A stretch of 64,000 nucleotides of DNA from Hoyosella sp. YIM 151337 (GTDB lineage Bacteria > Actinomycetota > Actinomycetes > Mycobacteriales > Mycobacteriaceae): positions 124,001 to 188,000 of the forward strand of contig NZ_JAPEIQ010000030.1 of the NCBI RefSeq assembly GCF_026041215.1. The letters are read 5' to 3'. This document shows positions 46,214 through 55,220 of the stretch, piece by piece; position 1 is the stretch's first letter, and each line of letters opens with the position of its first letter. Both the position numbers and the translations under genes were made by a program. The notes below the pieces were generated by a model. That model was not told the DNA's origin. It did no database searches and saw only the letters and a program-made list of their open reading frames with translations.

Positions 46214-48087
46214 TTACGCCGCGACAGTTGTCGGGACGCTACGAACTCGGCGACACGATCGGGTTCGGCGGGATGTCCGAGGTGCACTTAGCGCGCGATC
46301 ACCGTTTGCAGCGCGACGTGGCGATCAAAGTGCTGCGCGCTGACCTGGCCCGTGATCCGAGTTTCTATCTGCGATTTCGCCGGGAGGCGCAGAACGCCGC
46401 TGCGCTGAACAATCCAACCATTGTTGCCGTGTACGACACAGGCGAAGCCCGCACTGATGCGGGTCCCGTCCCCTACATCGTCATGGAATACGTGGACGGC
46501 GATACGCTGCGAGACCTCATCCGCCTCGGGGGCCCTATGGAGCCCGGCCGCGCAATGCGCGTCATCGCTGATGTGTGTACAGCGCTGGATTTCAGTCACA
46601 ACAAAGGCATCATTCACCGGGATGTCAAGCCAGCGAACGTCATGATTTCACGGAGCGGTTCTGTGAAAGTCATGGATTTTGGCATCGCGCGCGCGATCTC
46701 AGACAGCACGAATACGGTCACGCAGACCGCCACTGTCATCGGGACCGCCCACTACCTGTCGCCGGAGCAGGCGCGTGGGGAGAAGGTCGACCCGCGTTCT
46801 GATATCTACTCGCTCGGGTGCGTTCTCTACGAGCTCGTGACAGGACAGCCCCCATTCACGGGTGACTCGCCCGTGGCGGTTGCCTACCAGCACGTGAAGG
46901 AGGATCCGCTGCCACCGTCGCGGGTGCTGTCTACAGTGCCACGTGAGCTGGACGCGATCATTCTCAAAGCCATCAGCAAAAACCCCGCTAACCGCTATCA
47001 AACAGCAGGCGAGATGCGAAGCGATCTGCTGCGTGCCATTGAAGGACAAAAGCCGAGCGCACCGGCTGTCATGACGGATGAAGAGCGAACCACCATCATC
47101 GGTATCGGAGCGGTCTCCGCTGAATCACCGCTCCCGACGCAGGACCTCGTCCCGCGTGGCCGCCGCTGGGTTCGCCGCACGGTCCTTGCGGCACTCGTGC
47201 TCGTACTGCTCGCGTCCACCGCATTTGCGGTGCGTTGGATGCAACGTGACGAACCGGTAACGACCGTGATGGTGCCGTCGGTGGTTCGGCTTTCCTCCGC
47301 AGAGGCGCAGAGCCAGTTGCAGCGACTCGGCTTCGATGTGATCACCGAGTTCCGGCCCGACTCAACGGTGCCTGAAGGCAACGTCATCGGTACTGAACCA
47401 GCGTCGGGTGCGCAGGTCGAACGCGGCAGCCGCGTTACTGTCTACGTGTCGAGCGGGCCCGGGCGGGTGCCCGTGCCCGACCTCGTCCAAATGACGCTTG
47501 ACGAGGCGCGCGACACATTAGAGGATGCGGGGCTCGCCATCGACGAGGACATCGAACGGGTAGCTTCCCCGTCCGCTGACCGGGACCTCGTGGTGCGGCA
47601 GAATCCTTCATCCGGCGTCTCCGTAACCGTCGGTACCACCGTGCAGCTCACAATCGGGACCGGGCCGGCGTTAGTCCGCATTCCCGATGTGACCGGCCAG
47701 AATGTCGTGATCGCGGAAGCCAACCTCAGTGGCGCCGGCTTCGCAGTCGATATTGAAGAGATCGATTCCAATGAGCCAGCCGGCACCGTCGCCAATATGT
47801 CCCCGCAGGGCGGAACGCAAGCCGTCGGCGGCAGCGTCGTCACGATACGGGTGTCGAACGGGGCGCGGCTTACCATGCCTAATCTCGTCGGTCGCAGGCC
47901 CTCCGAAGCGCTCGATACCCTCCGCGCGGCGGGCTGGGCAGGCGATGGGCTCTCCGACAGCCCTCGCGCCACGCTCAACCCAGCAGAAGTGGGCCGTATC
48001 GTTTCTCAGCAGCAGCCAGCAGGTTCGACGATTGGGCGTAATGACACCATCGCGGTCGAGGTGGGCGAACTCGGCATCCCGCAATAG
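46210..48087 (+). CDS. pknB: Ser/Thr protein kinase PknB with four PASTA domains
   Basis: 625 residues. Kinase domain 1 to about 275: P-loop [12 protein letters not shown], Lys40, Asp138 in [11 protein letters not shown], and the [17 protein letters not shown] activation loop with two Thr in the usual T-x-T pattern. A juxtamembrane linker and one span (about 320-338) lead to four extracellular PASTA repeats (about 350-620), for example [20 protein letters not shown] and [20 protein letters not shown], which bind muropeptides or lipid II at the poles and septum. Last gene of the operon; start overlaps pknA (ATGA). Confidence 0.97.
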   Translation: MITPRQLSGRYELGDTIGFGGMSEVHLARDHRLQRDVAIKVLRADLARDPSFYLRFRREAQNAAALNNPTIVAVYDTGEARTDAGPVPYIVMEYVDGDTLRDLIRLGGPMEPGRAMRVIADVCTALDFSHNKGIIHRDVKPANVMISRSGSVKVMDFGIARAISDSTNTVTQTATVIGTAHYLSPEQARGEKVDPRSDIYSLGCVLYELVTGQPPFTGDSPVAVAYQHVKEDPLPPSRVLSTVPRELDAIILKAISKNPANRYQTAGEMRSDLLRAIEGQKPSAPAVMTDEERTTIIGIGAVSAESPLPTQDLVPRGRRWVRRTVLAALVLVLLASTAFAVRWMQRDEPVTTVMVPSVVRLSSAEAQSQLQRLGFDVITEFRPDSTVPEGNVIGTEPASGAQVERGSRVTVYVSSGPGRVPVPDLVQMTLDEARDTLEDAGLAIDEDIERVASPSADRDLVVRQNPSSGVSVTVGTTVQLTIGTGPALVRIPDVTGQNVVIAEANLSGAGFAVDIEEIDSNEPAGTVANMSPQGGTQAVGGSVVTIRVSNGARLTMPNLVGRRPSEALDTLRAAGWAGDGLSDSPRATLNPAEVGRIVSQQQPAGSTIGRNDTIAVEVGELGIPQ

Positions 48088-48113
48088 CGAGTGGTTACCC
48101 GTCTGCGGGGGCT

Positions 48114-48779
48114 TCAGTGAGTGAGTGCAGTACCCAGCGCGGCAGCCATCTCTTGCTCCAGCCGGCCCACAAGCTGCTCTTCTGGCCGATCACCGCACAT
48201 CTCGAGCCAGTTCGCGAGCATGCGGTGCCCCCCTTCCGTCAGCACCGACTCGGGATGGAACTGCACACCGTGTATCGGCAGTGATTTGTGTTGCAGCGCC
48301 ATGATCACGCCGCTATCCGTTTCCCCTGTGACTTCAAGCACGTCGGGCATTGTCTCGGGACGAATCGACAGTGAGTGGTATCGCGTCGCGGTGAAGGGAT
48401 CAGGCAGGCCCGCGAGCACGCCCTTGCCGGAGTGGTGCACGATCGATGTCTTCCCATGCAGCAGCTCCGGGGCACGGTCGACCACCCCGCCGAACACGGC
48501 CCCGATCGCTTGATGCCCCAGGCACACCCCGAGCAGCGGCGTCCCTTCAGCCGCAGCTGCCTCGACAAACGGCATGGTCACACCCGCTCGCTGAGGTGTG
48601 CCTGGGCCGGGGCTCAGCAAGATTCCATCGTAGGTGCGGGCATGCTCGCGCAGGCGCTCGGCGCCCTCGAACCTGTCGTCGTCATTGCGCCACACATCAG
48701 CCTCAACTCCAAGCTGGCCGAGGTACTGCACCAGGTTGAAGACAAAGCTGTCATAGTTGTCGACGACGAGAATCCGCAT
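48114..48779 (-). CDS. trpG: Glutamine amidotransferase subunit of anthranilate/aminodeoxychorismate synthase
   Basis: 221 residues from the ATG at 48779. Class I glutamine amidotransferase: DNYDSFVFNLVQYL at the start, LLSPGPGTP, nucleophile Cys86 in GVCLGHQ, and the His/Glu pair in FHPESVLTEGG. It gives ammonia to a chorismate-using partner for tryptophan or folate; in mycobacteria the gene beside pknB is called trpG, but the pabA function cannot be excluded. TACCCT lies six bases before the ATG and there is no ribosome-binding site. Confidence 0.94.
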   Translation of the reverse strand: MRILVVDNYDSFVFNLVQYLGQLGVEADVWRNDDDRFEGAERLREHARTYDGILLSPGPGTPQRAGVTMPFVEAAAAEGTPLLGVCLGHQAIGAVFGGVVDRAPELLHGKTSIVHHSGKGVLAGLPDPFTATRYHSLSIRPETMPDVLEVTGETDSGVIMALQHKSLPIHGVQFHPESVLTEGGHRMLANWLEMCGDRPEEQLVGRLEQEMAAALGTALTH

Positions 48780-48785
48780 AGAAGC

Positions 48786-48791
48786 AGGGTA
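48786..48791 (-). promoter_or_regulatory. Candidate -10 element for a leaderless trpG transcript
   Basis: TACCCT on the minus strand, six bases before the ATG at 48779, in the 52-base gap after the DUF881 gene. Confidence 0.4.
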
Positions 48792-48831
48792 CCCGGTGGG
48801 AAGGTGACAACCGCCGCGCTGCGGACGCTTC

Positions 48832-49566
48832 CTATTGGAGCGGTTGCGCGTGCCGAAGGACGTCGCGGCCCTCGAAGGCTCCCACCGTGAGTTCGTCGGG
48901 GCCGTCAGCCAGGTCAACGTGGTAACCAAGGCCGTAACGCGCCGCGTACTGTCGGAAGAGCCGAACTCCGGGCTCCCGTTCCAGGGATTCTTCGAGCAAG
49001 CGCGGGTCACCTATGGCGGTGATGACGTATGGAGGGCTGTATGCGCGGCCGTGCAACAGTAGCGTATTCCCAATGCAGCGCGGTGCACTCCAAGCAGTGA
49101 TGCGCTGATCCTGGACAGCGATTGCCCGTGCCCCACCGGACCACAGCGCGTTGAGGACACTCTGGAGGTCCTGCTGATGCACCACCAGATCATCGGGCGA
49201 AGCACCAGCAGGATAATTTCCGTGCTGGTCGCGTGGTGCGTCGGTCAGCGTGACAACAACTCCAGCCCCGGTGACTTCAGTGAGGGCGCCAGGGCCTGCC
49301 AGCGGCTCGATCAGGTCCAAAGCCGCGGCCACCTGATCATCAGCGGCTGCAGCCTGGTCCTGCGCGCCAGCAAGGCGCTCGACGAGAATGGCACGCTGCT
49401 GTTCCGCCTGTTGTGCCGCCCCCTGGACGTCGCGAACAAGGTCGGAAAGGCGCGAACCGGGCTGTCCGCGTAGTTCGCTGCCCTGCGACACAGCATGCGT
49501 GGTTGCGAGAAGGAAACCCGCTGCCACACATACCAGCGGCACCACGTATCGCCAGTTCCACCGCAC
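48832..49566 (-). CDS. DUF881-family membrane-anchored protein
   Basis: 244 residues from the GTG at 49566; upstream in-frame sequence overlaps the crgA promoter region and is not protein-like. One N-terminal span (WRYVVPLVCVAAGFLLATTH), a coiled-coil stretch (about 45-85, DVQGAAQQAEQQRAILVERL), then the DUF881 domain with TGAGVVVTLTDAP, LVVHQQDLQSVLNALWSGGA and PRCIGNTLLLHG. It is the counterpart of the mycobacterial gene between crgA and trpG, exposed outside the membrane; a role in cell envelope or division is assumed from place. Confidence 0.9.
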   Translation of the reverse strand: MRWNWRYVVPLVCVAAGFLLATTHAVSQGSELRGQPGSRLSDLVRDVQGAAQQAEQQRAILVERLAGAQDQAAAADDQVAAALDLIEPLAGPGALTEVTGAGVVVTLTDAPRDQHGNYPAGASPDDLVVHQQDLQSVLNALWSGGARAIAVQDQRITAWSAPRCIGNTLLLHGRAYSPPYVITAIGDPRLLEESLEREPGVRLFRQYAARYGLGYHVDLADGPDELTVGAFEGRDVLRHAQPLQ

Positions 49567-49712
49567 AACTAGTCCCGTCGATGATGCCGTTGTTCTTCCG
49601 GCTAGGTTAGCGTGTTGTATAGGCCTCTTACGAGGCGCGCGGACCGGTTCGCCCGGATTACCGCTCAGAACACCGCACGAAAATCTCCCCTGGAGAACAA
49701 ACCGAGGACAAA

Positions 49713-49994
49713 ATGCCGAAGTCACGCGTTCGCAAGAAGAACGACAATCACCATCAGCCAGGCCCCCGCCTGTCGAGTCCAGCGACCCGCACACCGGTGA
49801 AGGTCAAGGGACCGTCCAGCACGCTGTACGTGTCTGTGATGCTTGGTTTTATGCTCGCCGGCCTCGTGTGGCTGGTCGTGTACTACCTCGCCAGCAGTGA
49901 GATCGCTTGGCTCGACCGCTTGGGGCCGTGGAACTTCCTAATCGGCTTCGGCCTGTGGATTGTTGGCCTAGTAATGACATTGCGCTGGCGATAA
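49713..49994 (+). CDS. crgA: Cell division protein CrgA
   Basis: 93 residues from the ATG at 49713, after GAGGAC. A basic N-terminus (PKSRVRKKNDNHHQPG) is followed by two membrane segments (about 38-58 and 73-90), with the conserved GPWNFLIGFGLWIVGLVMTLRWR end (last residues). CrgA recruits FtsI/PbpB and FtsQ to the septum in actinobacteria. Divergent from DUF881, as in mycobacteria. Confidence 0.95.
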   Translation: MPKSRVRKKNDNHHQPGPRLSSPATRTPVKVKGPSSTLYVSVMLGFMLAGLVWLVVYYLASSEIAWLDRLGPWNFLIGFGLWIVGLVMTLRWR

Positions 49995-50027
49995 CGATGC
50001 TGACCTGCAGAAATTACATCTGTGTAA

Positions 50028-50090
50028 TTATCCCCACCTGTGGATAATCCCTGTGGATAACAGGCCAAGTTCTCCACAGGGTGTGGAACA
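50028..50090. other. Cluster of DnaA-box-like 9-mers
   Basis: Two perfect TGTGGATAA sites (50039-50047 and 50052-50060; complement TTATCCACA), plus near-matches TTATCCCCA (50028-50036) and TTCTCCACA (50070-50078), each one base off, and TGTGGAACA (50082-50090), two off. Five in 63 bases, in both orientations, just upstream of the PH-like gene start and about 14 kb from gyrB. Could bind DnaA. Confidence 0.6.
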
Positions 50091-50553
50091 AACAGAATGG
50101 GCCCCGCAGCGGGCGGCACTCATAGCCGCCGCCGCGGGCGGTTGTGTGATGGCCGTACTCGCTGTCATCCTGCGCTCTGAACCCGCTGGGATCTTTCTCA
50201 CCGGCCTTGCCGCGGCATTGCTTCTTGGGGTCGCGACCGCGGGTTTTCTCGCGCGCCCGCGCCTCGCGGTGCGATCAGGGCACCGCAGCGACACTGCCTC
50301 CGCGAAGCCAATCGTGCAGTTTCACAGTTTTCTCGGCAAGAGATATGCGCTGTCCGACGACGAAATCGAGCGGGTGCGGCTCGTGCACTATCCCCGGTGG
50401 GGCCGGCGCGTACCGATGCTTGAAATCGAGCTGCGCGCGCCCGCAGACCGGTTGATCATCCTCAGCCGCTGGGATCTGGGCACCGAACCGCACACTGTGA
50501 TTCACGCGCTGGCACAGCATGGGGTCTCAGCTGTGGAACTGCCCGCCGACTGA
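50083..50553 (+). CDS. PH-like membrane protein (Rv0010c-type)
   Basis: 156 residues from the GTG at 50083, whose N-terminus (VEQTEWAPQR) agrees with the start of mycobacterial counterparts as I remember them; a GTG at 50053 is in frame but lies inside a DnaA-box-like site. Two adjacent membrane segments (about 12-30 and 36-55) precede a PH-like domain (about 75-150) with VHYPRWGRRVPMLEIEL and LIILSRWDLGTEPHTVIHAL. Function unknown; it always sits beside crgA. Convergent with the rhomboid gene. Confidence 0.85.
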   Translation: MEQTEWAPQRAALIAAAAGGCVMAVLAVILRSEPAGIFLTGLAAALLLGVATAGFLARPRLAVRSGHRSDTASAKPIVQFHSFLGKRYALSDDEIERVRLVHYPRWGRRVPMLEIELRAPADRLIILSRWDLGTEPHTVIHALAQHGVSAVELPAD

Positions 50554-50585
50554 GGGAACCATACATAGCAGGCCCTAACGGCCCC

Positions 50586-51503
50586 CTAAAGACCCCAGAG
50601 CGCCTCGCGCAGCACCACTACGCGCACCGCGATACTTGCGAGGACCGCGACGGTGACGACAACGAGGCCTATCAGCCCGAGCCGGCTCGCTCTCTGAGCA
50701 GTCGTCTGCTTGCCGCTCGCCACCACCTTCGGCAGGTACAGCAAAGCTGCTGCGCTCACTGCGCCAGCGACGAGACCACCCATGTGACCCCACAACGAGA
50801 TCGCCGGGATGGTCACACTGATGAACACGTTGAGACCGATGATGACAAGAATCCCGGTCGGGTTCTGCCGGAGCCTGGTAAGGATAACAGCGAGCGCACC
50901 GAAAAGCCCGAACACCGCACCCGAGGCACCGGCAGTCACAGCCTCAACCTGCATCCACATCACCGCGGCTGAACCGCTGAGGAGAGCGATTGCATAGACG
51001 GCGAGGTAACGACCGCGCCCCAGAACGAACTCCACCTCGCGCCCAACAATAAAGAGCGCGAACATGTTAACGAGCAGGTGGACCGATCCGTAATGCAGAA
51101 ATCCAGAGCCAACTAACCGCTCATACTCACCAGCCGCAACCAGCGGCGGGAATAACGCGAACATCTCGAAGATGCTTGAGCCACGGTAATTGGCCATCAG
51201 GTTGCCGGACTGCGCGACCGTGATGGCATACACAAGAATGTTGACTGCGATCAGGGCGTAGGTGACAACCGGACGCTGCTCACGCGTCGGCATCGGTGCG
51301 CCGGCTATCGTGCGCGCACGAGGTACCGTCCGAGCGGCTTCTGCGACGCAGTTCACACACTGGTAGCCCACCGGCGCTTCCCGCAAGCACTCAGGGCAGT
51401 AAGGCCGATGGCATCGGTTGCATTGCAAACCGGTTGGTCGATCTGGGTGACGCACGCACCCCGGCTGGGGCACTGGTCCTCCTCCCCGGCCGGGGTGAGA
51501 CAT
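50586..51503 (-). CDS. Rhomboid intramembrane serine protease with N-terminal zinc-binding domain
   Basis: 305 residues. The N-terminus has eight metal-ligand candidates (Cys16, His19, Cys28, Cys31, Cys36, Cys39, Cys49, Cys52), a B-box/zinc-ribbon-like unit. The rhomboid domain (about 78-300) has six or seven spans, catalytic Ser194 in GASGAVFG and His240 in GHMGGLVAGA, plus the HLLVNMFAL motif. It cuts membrane proteins within the bilayer; the substrate is unknown. Seven bases downstream of ppiA on the same strand, so co-transcribed. Confidence 0.93.
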   Translation of the reverse strand: MSHPGRGGGPVPQPGCVRHPDRPTGLQCNRCHRPYCPECLREAPVGYQCVNCVAEAARTVPRARTIAGAPMPTREQRPVVTYALIAVNILVYAITVAQSGNLMANYRGSSIFEMFALFPPLVAAGEYERLVGSGFLHYGSVHLLVNMFALFIVGREVEFVLGRGRYLAVYAIALLSGSAAVMWMQVEAVTAGASGAVFGLFGALAVILTRLRQNPTGILVIIGLNVFISVTIPAISLWGHMGGLVAGAVSAAALLYLPKVVASGKQTTAQRASRLGLIGLVVVTVAVLASIAVRVVVLREALWGL

Positions 51504-51510
51504 GGTTCTT

Positions 51511-52050
51511 TTACTCCGAAATCGTGATGCTGTTGATCACCACGGGCTCGAGCGGCCGGTCCGCTCGATCGGTTGCGGTTGTGGCGATCGCGTCGACGAC
51601 TGCACGAGAATCCGCGTCAGTCACCTCCCCGAAAATGGTGTGGCGCATGTTGAGGTGCGGAGTCTTCGTCACCGTGATGAAGAACTGCGAGCCGTTGGTG
51701 CCCGGCCCGGCGTTCGCCATCGCCAGCAGGTACGGCCGGTCGAAACGAAGTTCCGGGTGGAACTCGTCACCGAACTGATACCCCGGTCCGCCGCGGCCGG
51801 TGCCAGTCGGATCGCCACCCTGGATCATGAACCCATCGATGATCCGGTGGAACACTGAACCGTCGTAAAACGGGCCGCTGCTCCCGCCCGACGCGTTCGC
51901 TGAGCCGTATTCTGCGGAGCCCTTCGCAAGGCCAACAAAATTGGCCACCGTTTTGGGAGCGTGATTGCCGAACAGGGAGATGGTGATGTCGCCGCGGTTC
52001 GTATGCAACGTCGCGCTAGCGGTCTGATGTGGTGAAGTCACGGTCTCCAT
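51511..52050 (-). CDS. ppiA: Peptidyl-prolyl cis-trans isomerase (cyclophilin A type)
   Basis: 179 residues from the ATG at 52050, after GGAG. Cyclophilin motifs: FHRIIDGFMIQGGDPTGTGRGG, with the catalytic Arg in FHRII, LAMANAGPGTNGSQFFIT and LNMRHTIFGEV. No signal peptide, so cytosolic. It speeds prolyl isomerisation in folding. It lies in the conserved gyrA-ppiA-crgA region, but here a rhomboid gene follows it. Confidence 0.96.
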   Translation of the reverse strand: METVTSPHQTASATLHTNRGDITISLFGNHAPKTVANFVGLAKGSAEYGSANASGGSSGPFYDGSVFHRIIDGFMIQGGDPTGTGRGGPGYQFGDEFHPELRFDRPYLLAMANAGPGTNGSQFFITVTKTPHLNMRHTIFGEVTDADSRAVVDAIATTATDRADRPLEPVVINSITISE

Positions 52051-52212
52051 CGTGCCATCTCCGTGCGGTTCGTGACGCGCGCCCCGCTGACTCCACGCGA
52101 GCCATCGTGATCAACGATGATTACTGTGGTCGGCACAGAACCGTTTACTCAGAGCATGTGCTCGGGCACCGCACGATCCGGCCGTACGACACAACACGAC
52201 ACGGAGGACACC

Positions 52213-52398
52213 ATGGGTGGAAAGCGTCGCAAGAAATCAACGCCACTCGGTGGCACGCTCGGAAAATCGATTGTGGCCGCCGCGGCCGTCGCCGGGGTCG
52301 CCGGCGGAGTCCGGATGTTCATGCGCCGCGGCGAGGCATATGACGAGCCCGCGCCCACGCCTCCCACGCTGAAGGACTACGACGCACCAGCGTCCTAA
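52213..52398 (+). CDS. Small single-span protein
   Basis: 61 residues from the ATG at 52213, after ACGGAGGA. A basic start (MGGKRRKKS), a hydrophobic Ala/Val/Gly stretch (about 19-37), two Arg, and an acidic/Pro tail (DEPAPTPPTLKDYDAPAS). It is divergent from ppiA, the position cwsA holds in mycobacteria, but it is much shorter than CwsA and I see no firm similarity. Function unknown. Confidence 0.65.
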   Translation: MGGKRRKKSTPLGGTLGKSIVAAAAVAGVAGGVRMFMRRGEAYDEPAPTPPTLKDYDAPAS

Positions 52399-52446
52399 CA
52401 CGAGCGGAAGTGCAGAACCCTGGCCCGGTAGTCCGAACCGGCGCCA

Positions 52447-52452
52447 TAGACT
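52447..52452 (+). promoter_or_regulatory. Candidate -10 element for a leaderless transcript
   Basis: TAGACT lies seven bases before the ATG at 52460; no ribosome-binding site. Confidence 0.4.
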
Positions 52453-52459
52453 GTCGTGC

Positions 52460-52960
52460 ATGATGACACTGTTCAAGCTGGAGGAAGTCGACGACGACTT
52501 TCTCCGGAATGCGCCATACCGTTATGAGTTCGTCACGGAGTTGCCGGCCGAAATTGATGAAGTATGGGCTGGGCTGGCCGGTGATGCGCCCCTGTCGTGG
52601 TGCACGCTCGTCAAAGATGCCCGTTACCTGACAGAACGCCCGTTCGGTCCAGGCACAATGCGCAGGCTTACCCTCCAGCCCGGGCTGGCGACCGTGAACG
52701 AACGGTTCTTCCTGTGGGAGGAGAACCCCGGCGAACGGTACGAGCACGCATTTTCCGTCGTCACCGCATCCGCGCCCGGGCTAAAGCGTTTCGGCGAGGC
52801 AACGCTCCTCGAAAAGTCGGCCACCGGAACTCGGCTGACGTGGACGTTTGGGATCGAGCCTCAGTTCCCGCTGCGTCCTGGCCTGGCTCTCGCCAACCCG
52901 ATCGTCAGATTCGCCTTCAAGTCGCTCGTATCCGACACTGAGAAGTACTTCGCCGCCTGA
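52460..52960 (+). CDS. SRPBCC-family protein
   Basis: 166 residues from the ATG at 52460 (the next codon but none, at 52463, is also ATG). Helix-grip pattern: YRYEFVTELPAEIDEVWAGL, WCTLVKDARYLTERPFGPGT, a mid strand ERFFLWEENPGERY and a C-terminal helix ANPIVRFAFKSLVSDTEKY. These proteins bind hydrophobic ligands; the ligand is unknown. It faces the frameshifted hydrolase convergently. Confidence 0.8.
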   Translation: MMTLFKLEEVDDDFLRNAPYRYEFVTELPAEIDEVWAGLAGDAPLSWCTLVKDARYLTERPFGPGTMRRLTLQPGLATVNERFFLWEENPGERYEHAFSVVTASAPGLKRFGEATLLEKSATGTRLTWTFGIEPQFPLRPGLALANPIVRFAFKSLVSDTEKYFAA

Positions 52961-52991
52961 GCCGCCGGTGTGTGGGGCGGTCTCGAGTGCC

Positions 52992-54235
52992 TCACACACC
53001 CAGGACACGGTTGAGCGCCGCACGGATGCGCCGATTGCGGGGTTCATCGAGCATCGCTACCCCAAGCTGATTCATCACGTACCCGAATCCGATTCCCGTT
53101 GCGGGATCCGCGAAACCCATCGACCCACCAATACCGGTAGTCCCGAACGCGCGCCCGTCCCCATCGCCGGGCCCAGGAGTCGCGCCAAAGACGAACGTTG
53201 GGTGCGGCTTCCGGAAACCGAGGTGATATCGGCTCGGTACATGCAACACCAGGTCGCTGTCTGGCACAGCACCGCGCTTCGACGGCGCGGCGAGCGCCTC
53301 ACGGACGTCCGCGCTGAAAAGCGCATCCCCATCATCCGATACCGCCGCGGAGTACAGCTTCGCCACCCCCCGGGCGGTCCCAGCGCCGTTCGAAGACGGG
53401 ATCTCCGGCGCGAGAAAGGACCGCCGAGTCGCGAAATGCGGGAAACCTACCTTCGGGTTCGTTAGTGCGAGTACCGACAGCTGTGGCCGTCGTGCTCCCG
53501 CGTGCATAGCCACGTCGAAGGCTACCCGCCACGGCACTTCCGTAATGTTGTTGATCACCAGCCGCCGGTGTGCGCGCTCGAGCACCGCGAACTCATCGAT
53601 GTTCGCGTCCTCGCGGAGACCGATCATGAATTGCACATCGTGCGGCTTCGCGATTTCATCGGCTAGGAACTGCCCGATCGTACGGCCTTGCGGTTCGGCT
53701 CTGCGGAAGATCTCGTTGAGGAAAAAGCCCAGCGAAATCGCGTGATAACCATCTCTCCTAGTCGGGTGCCTGGGGTCCAGCGAGGCACCTCGTTCGCGAG
53801 GATCACGGCGAGCTGATCGAGATCGAGCAGGTCCGCGGTGCGTAAAGGCGGCGTCAGGGCAGCGAGGCCAGCCTGGTGATCGAGCAACTGCCGCACCGTC
53901 ACGTCGTCTTTTCCGTGCGTACCGAACTCGGGCCAATACTGGATGACCGGCGCGTCGTAGGAGAGAAAGCCTCGCGAAACCCCCACCGCGACGACGAGCG
54001 CAGCGATGCCTTTCGTTGTCGAGAACACAGGCACACAAGTGTCTCGTTCCCACGGCGCGCTGCTGCGTCTGTCCCGAACCCCAGCCCAAATGTCAATCAG
54101 CGGCCGCCCATGCTGGTAAACAGCGAGGGACGCACCGACGTCGCCGTGACGCTCGAAATTCGTCCGGAATTCGTCGATGACCGAGCCCATACGATCGTCC
54201 GTATCACCGTGGATCGTCACGCTTGCGGCTGCCAC
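52992..54235 (-). pseudogene. Serine hydrolase/beta-lactamase-family esterase, frameshifted
   Basis: On the minus strand, the GTG at 54235 opens a frame with the family's SxxK nucleophile in VFSTTKGIAALV and continues to PRWTPGTR; at 53752-53757 it slips into another frame that carries on with DGYHAISLGFFLNEIFRR, the Tyr motif of the same family, through to GIGGSMGFADPATGIGFGYV and a natural stop at 52992. The sum (about 410 residues) is a normal EstB-like penicillin-binding-protein-type esterase. The break sits on a TC dinucleotide run, so removal of two bases restores one frame. It may be a recent mutation, a phase-variable switch or a base-call error. Confidence 0.8.
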
Positions 54236-54241
54236 TCAGCC

Positions 54242-54247
54242 ACCCTA
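54242..54247 (-). promoter_or_regulatory. Candidate -10 element of the hydrolase pseudogene
   Basis: TAGGGT on the minus strand, six bases before the GTG at 54235, with no ribosome-binding site. Confidence 0.35.
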
Positions 54248-54282
54248 ACGCTCAACTCTGCCGGCGGCGGCCGCGACGTCGC

Positions 54283-55179
54283 TCAATTGAGGTGTGAATC
54301 ACCGATATTTGGCGTGTACGCGGTTCTGGCGATCACCCAAGGCGACGCAAACGCTTCAGTGAGAAAACTGACGACGGCGGGCGCTGCACTCTGCGGGCGA
54401 GTTCGCAGCGTCCATGAACTCGGCACGGGCTGCAGGTGCGCATCCGGTAGCTCACGGGCTAGTTGTAGTGCGTCAAAACGCGAGTGCAAAAACGCCCGTT
54501 CCGGCCCAATGACCAGTGCGGGGCGCGAGATCGTGCGGCGGCGCCGCCGCGGCGGCGCGATCCTGCCCAGGAAGAGCCCTTTGATCATCGCGCCGTGTTC
54601 CTGAGGCGGGACTGCGAGGAAGTCTTTAACCAAACGCGCGGCAAGGCTGCGTGCTGGCAAAAGCTCAGCAAACTGGCGTCCTAGCCAGATCGCAGGCTTG
54701 CCGAGGGTGACCACTTCGTGTGCGATGAGGAGCAGAGGCGCGAACTTCACTGTCGACTTGTCTAGCATCGGGGATTCCGCAATGACTGCTACCGTACGGT
54801 GTGGTTCCTGCAGAGCAGCTTCCAGCGCCGCATTCGCACCAAGCGAGGTTCCGCCGAAGACTGCTACTTCGCCACCCATAGCGTCGAGTAGTGCAACCAT
54901 ACGCCGGCCGATCGCCTCTGAACTGTAGTTTTCCGGATCGCCGGGGCGTTTAGCCGATGTGAGGGCTGAATCCATGCACACGACGTGGAAGCCTTTTTCC
55001 GCGAGTGTCCGCGCGAACGGTTCCTGCATTCGACGGGACATCAGCAGCGAGGGCGCGAGAATCACGAGCCGTCCGCCCGAGCCGAACTCGGTGATCCCGA
55101 GACGGACACCGCCGAGGACGACATGACCCTCGCGGCGGCGAACCTTTGCCGTGTTCACGGCAGTGTGCAGCTGCGACAC
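54283..55179 (-). CDS. Alpha/beta-hydrolase
   Basis: 298 residues from the GTG at 55179, after GAGGAG. Alpha/beta-hydrolase fold: LVILAPSLLMSRRMQEPF near the start, the nucleophile elbow GGTSLGANAALEAA (Ser in G-T-S-L-G), and a later Asp/His region less clear. An arginine-rich patch (APPRRRRRTISRPALVIG) precedes the strand that normally holds the acid; the C-terminal third is less conserved and the catalytic His could not be placed. Likely an esterase or lipase-like enzyme with unknown substrate. It ends 47 bases upstream of the frameshifted hydrolase on the same strand. Confidence 0.8.
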   Translation of the reverse strand: MSQLHTAVNTAKVRRREGHVVLGGVRLGITEFGSGGRLVILAPSLLMSRRMQEPFARTLAEKGFHVVCMDSALTSAKRPGDPENYSSEAIGRRMVALLDAMGGEVAVFGGTSLGANAALEAALQEPHRTVAVIAESPMLDKSTVKFAPLLLIAHEVVTLGKPAIWLGRQFAELLPARSLAARLVKDFLAVPPQEHGAMIKGLFLGRIAPPRRRRRTISRPALVIGPERAFLHSRFDALQLARELPDAHLQPVPSSWTLRTRPQSAAPAVVSFLTEAFASPWVIARTAYTPNIGDSHLN

Positions 55180-55220
55180 TCACTCTCCTCTGCTTAACTG
55201 TGATCATCCCGTCCACGCAT

